This document shows positions 61,701 through 64,000 of a stretch of DNA of 64,000 bases, in pieces. The stretch comes from Leishmania infantum JPCM5 (lineage: Eukaryota; Euglenozoa; Kinetoplastea; Trypanosomatida; Trypanosomatidae). The stretch spans positions 248,001 through 312,000 of the forward strand of contig NC_009394.2 in NCBI RefSeq assembly GCF_000002875.2, read 5' to 3'. The notes beneath the pieces are model-generated. The model did no database searches and was not told the origin of the DNA. It saw nothing but the letters and a program-made list of their open reading frames with translations. The translations under genes and the position numbers were made by a program. Numbering within the stretch: the stretch's first letter is position 1; every line of letters starts with the position of its first letter.

Positions 61701-64000
61701 GATGTCGACGCGGCACTTCTGCACAGCGAGCTGTCGTCGCCATCGTCAGCGAGAACGGTCCGTGAGTGACGCCGACGGTTGTCGGGGCGGCACGTGTAGC
61801 GGCCGTGGGCACCACCTACACGCGCCGTGCCCGCGCGCTGCGCCTTCTGCGCCGCAAGCCTGACGGCGCGGACGTCGGGCTCGCCGCAGGCCTCGTCAAT
61901 CTCTGCGCAGACTGTTCTTGAGTCGTCGGCCCCGTTATCCGGCGAGAAGGAGAGACGGAGCATATCGGAGAGGTAGACCATCGGCGACGTCGTGGCGGCC
62001 AGCGCCGGAGCGTTCGCGGAGCCGCCGGCTTCGTCGGCTTCCTCGACTGCTGCGTCCACGTCGATGCCGCCGGCCTTCGTGTCGGTGCGAACGTGCCACG
62101 GAGCAGGTGACGAAGACGAGGACGAGGACAAGGACGCGGCGCGAGACAAGGGCGGCAGTTGAGGGTCACGACGGCTGCAACGGCCGCGCACGCAATCGTC
62201 GCCACGGCCGCCCGCTGAAGCCGACGGCTTTAAAATCTCGCCCTGTGGCTCCGCCGCGCCTGGGCTGCCACTGCTGCGCTGACTGCAGCTCTCTTTGCCG
62301 GTACCGTCACTCGTGCCAGGGCTGGTGCGCCGCACAAACGGCGTCTCCTCATCGACCGCGCCAGCGTCCTCCTCGAACACGCCGTCCTGGTGCGGTTTTG
62401 ATGTGCTTCGCTCGAAGTGGAAATCATCGCGACTACTAAGCTCCGAGGCCGCCGTCCGCCCGGTTGCGCCCGCTGAAGGGCAGGGGCTGCAGCGGGACCC
62501 CAGCTTCCACACACGATGGCCAACCGTGCTTGCCATCGCTGCGGCCGTCACTGCATCTGCGTGCATCGCATCGACTGCGGGACTGTTGCAGCAGCTCACG
62601 CTGTTTCGGGGATGCGCAAACGCGGAGACTCTTCGACTGCTGTCGCCCAGACACAGCGCTCCCTCTGCACGGTACACCTCTTCGCTGGGCACCCGGCTTG
62701 ATGGGACGACGTCTGTGAGTGCGGCGGTGGGCAGTGAAGGGCGACGCAAGTGATCCGCCGGGATCGGTGACGGCAACACCGCACAAGACGATGTCACTAT
62801 TGTGTCGTCGATGTCGACAACGCCAGCGGTGGCGAAGGAAAGGGGAACATGCAGCGAGGCGCTGCGCTCACGGCGATCGACGCGTACGGACGGCGACAGC
62901 AGCATCTGCGCCGCGCATGTGCTGGTCGACGTCGCGCGTGGTGCTGCAGATCGCGACACAACGACAGAGGATGCCGGCGCGGAGGACGACGCAGCCGAAG
63001 TGCGCTGCGGTGCGGATTCTGTGTGGCGAGGATGCGCATCTTCTCCAACGGCTGCTGCTGGAGACGGCGACAGCCGATGATCATCACTTTGGCCCTGCTG
63101 TGCAGCGTCCGGTTGTGGCCGCCGCCCCCGCGCAGCTTGTCCTCTCCGCCACCACAGTGGGAGATCGTGCTGCTGCGGTGACGGCGAGGTGCTCCCACGG
63201 CTGCGTGCCTGCGCCCAGGCGAGAGACAAACCCCGAGCAACGACGACCGAGTCCGCGCGAATCTCGTCCGCGTCGTCATCTGCGCCAGTTCCGCGGAACA
63301 GGTACGGCGCAGCCGCAGCAGCAGCTCGCCTTCGTCGTGGTCCCTCGCTCGCTGACCGATGAGCGTCTGACGCGTCCGGGGAGAGAAACATGTGCTCTGC
63401 TGCGCGTTGCTGTGGCCCTCTTGCGTCACCCAAGCCGCCGTTAAAATCGAACGTGAGCAGCTCGAGCTGGCGCTGCCGCTCCACAGTGCGTTGAAGCTGC
63501 TGCTGCAGTCGTTCTCGTGTGCCCACCTCGCCGTGGGCGCCAGCACCGACTTCGTCGACCACCGCATCGGCATTGCCGCTACTCACGCGTTGACGTGGGT
63601 GCCGCGAAAGAAGCCAGCGTGACTGCTGCACGTCTTCCATGGCTGCCTCACCTGGTGTGTCATCTCTGCCGGCAAGGAAAGGCGAGTCGCGACGCATGAG
63701 GATGTAGTGGCGGTCAGTGTTGCTGGGAAGCGCCGTTGCCTCGGTCGTCGCCGTAGAAATCGCTCGAGTAACAGAAGGGCGTAGGGAGCTGACGGCGAGA
63801 GAGACGAATGAGGTGCTATCACGCGGCATCGAGGTGGACGCTGATGAAGCGATGACGGGTGAGAGGGGGAGGGCCGCGGGGGAGGGCGGGAAGGAGGACA
63901 GGAGACGCGCCAACGACTGCGGCGCAACCTCCTCCGTCTGCTGTGTGGGGAGGGGTGTGGTGGCACTGCCGGTGCTCGAGGGCGTTCCACTGTGTAAATC
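58793..64000 (-). CDS. Very large Ser/Ala/Thr-rich disordered protein, 5' end outside the window
   Basis: The frame stays open to the right edge with no ATG forced, so 1735 C-terminal residues are seen and the start lies beyond the window. The composition is dominated by Ser, Ala, Thr, Arg and Pro, with many SP and TP dipeptides and RRxS-like sites, and almost no long hydrophobic or helical blocks. It is probably intrinsically disordered and heavily phosphorylated. Repeated short themes such as LSLSPFxP, RRxSxSS and ATPxVW occur but no regular tandem repeat. There is no zinc site, coiled coil or membrane segment. The intact frame over 5.2 kb and the codon-position GC bias argue that it is a real gene. 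The function is unknown; a cytoskeleton-associated scaffold would be a guess. Confidence 0.75.
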   Translation of the reverse strand, partial: DLHSGTPSSTGSATTPLPTQQTEEVAPQSLARLLSSFPPSPAALPLSPVIASSASTSMPRDSTSFVSLAVSSLRPSVTRAISTATTEATALPSNTDRHYILMRRDSPFLAGRDDTPGEAAMEDVQQSRWLLSRHPRQRVSSGNADAVVDEVGAGAHGEVGTRERLQQQLQRTVERQRQLELLTFDFNGGLGDARGPQQRAAEHMFLSPDASDAHRSASEGPRRRRAAAAAAPYLFRGTGADDDADEIRADSVVVARGLSLAWAQARSRGSTSPSPQQHDLPLWWRRGQAARGRRPQPDAAQQGQSDDHRLSPSPAAAVGEDAHPRHTESAPQRTSAASSSAPASSVVVSRSAAPRATSTSTCAAQMLLSPSVRVDRRERSASLHVPLSFATAGVVDIDDTIVTSSCAVLPSPIPADHLRRPSLPTAALTDVVPSSRVPSEEVYRAEGALCLGDSSRRVSAFAHPRNSVSCCNSPAVDAMHADAVTAAAMASTVGHRVWKLGSRCSPCPSAGATGRTAASELSSRDDFHFERSTSKPHQDGVFEEDAGAVDEETPFVRRTSPGTSDGTGKESCSQRSSGSPGAAEPQGEILKPSASAGGRGDDCVRGRCSRRDPQLPPLSRAASLSSSSSSSPAPWHVRTDTKAGGIDVDAAVEEADEAGGSANAPALAATTSPMVYLSDMLRLSFSPDNGADDSRTVCAEIDEACGEPDVRAVRLAAQKAQRAGTARVGGAHGRYTCRPDNRRRHSRTVLADDGDDSSLCRSAASTSSSPPSQSRTAIRRLMDMEDEVVSDGNLSASPLSPLDVTRGKCGTAASMTTTGPSTCTPHRVAGRLALSADERRLHASAASTAAWGRANVGEHSHRGAAATVVTATPEESSARSSILSIFSTPAQTRLQSLLQASTWSTATPCSHEQGNSSHSSRRSFHRHPQVAPATSTGGRTSPRATRDDSEDVENEIKIGTADRNPYGRLPTAAATASARSMMPCDQAKRKCGNGGLRHSPGKGHEPQHLVRQGEQGGDDVHVRGSSNSSSSMTPTRLSGVYASPPAARASATVIVTPSRTAVAEAAPAAASTLHLSPFRGSGSFLQVYHGWRGSTSTAAPSGANWLSLSQEADIQLLARRTRLTHARGGSTTGAMTPKVCDLARSPQQPQPSPLSSPSRRSTGSLSFFLAAAAASPGSGGGTRTSGGGGFTEDDEGRGVRAAGSTVYGSAVARRRSWAPRKQQQKHRRRQQSHSSMGMHSPSVSVRGISRTDSSGSRFSEAFGVAPQRLTFGSAIASVSVANSNTDSVERWPTAYSTPAALALSHPRQQRQHRAPPPPYAFSPGDARRRGDGVEEAAESSRHSLLLSSEQRTASPRQSWALSTSSPLSLSPFAPRTPSGRLSLPSTELNQAPLRHGETRDGFSARSPPSTSIASAAEQRTQHVRGSSCRSRSLGSGRIRGSLRDIGGRHRANRALSFSTLRSSPSALATPTVWAGLEYALGAATPLGGRMDAPSPSPLNSGRQRRTSSDSSMTRSMESFHIASSGRSRASASLMLQLQPVQPRTFSTAPQPTLADELRLFASPVLTTAPIEPLVSSPSSATAPLPLATFIASPPRRTGPPTSTIAPPSMSSLVHSPRQRPSLPPELLALMQMRTSASAAAAETHRDPGDAPSSTSAQTAEIGAVAPPCAFASSGKPVQRRGCSERRDVNVEPGQGSPSSSHRTGASPTAVRRGWGEQGEGFAVGGSGEVHPGATV

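Noticed and set aside
1..64000. CRISPR arrays, bacterial operons, ribosome binding sites, insertion sequences
   Set aside because: No direct-repeat arrays or bacterial signals are seen; the window is eukaryotic (trypanosomatid).

Overview
The window looks like nuclear chromosome DNA from a trypanosomatid of the Leishmania group (Leishmaniinae). The evidence is long intronless genes in strand-consistent runs, high GC at third codon positions, gene borders full of (CA)n/(TG)n and pyrimidine tracts, a glycosomal glycerol-3-phosphate dehydrogenase ending in SKL, and an EndoG with the Leishmania-type SRGH motif. As I recall the family, GPDH and EndoG lie on the same Leishmania chromosome (10); this was not searched. 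The species is not fixed by what I can see. Both window ends cut through a gene.

Layout. From 1 to about 8.6 kb, two genes run on the plus strand: the end of a very large repetitive surface protein and GPDH. From 8.6 to 12.6 kb lies a convergent strand-switch region. It carries what looks like a dead non-LTR reverse transcriptase fragment (9.32-9.46 kb) and a frameshifted pseudogene (10.8-11.65 kb). From 12.6 to 36.8 kb, nine minus-strand genes encode: an unknown possibly mitochondrial protein, a long coiled-coil protein, a type I membrane protein, a mitochondrial pentein/amidinotransferase-like protein, two tandem quinone-oxidoreductase-like MDR proteins, a CAF-1 large-subunit homologue, a small EF-hand-like (DRC8-like) protein and a UbiB/ADCK2-like kinase.

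From 36.8 to 43.4 kb there is a gene desert of odd composition inside the minus-strand run. Its left part is T-poor and its right part extremely A-poor on the plus strand, so the strand skew flips inside it. From 43.4 to 64 kb the minus-strand genes resume: EndoG, two surface-type proteins (one with an NHL-like segment and a poly-serine tract), a CCCH zinc-finger protein, a basic nuclear-looking unknown and a very large low-complexity unknown cut by the window end.

The genes do not form a functional operon. As is normal for trypanosomatids they would be co-transcribed and separated by trans-splicing, so regulation is expected mainly after transcription. Themes that recur are cell-surface type I membrane proteins (four), mitochondrial proteins (EndoG, the pentein, the UbiB kinase) and redox enzymes (GPDH and the two MDR proteins). 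The two most interesting features are the strand-skewed gene desert and the retroelement/pseudogene remains in the convergent strand switch.
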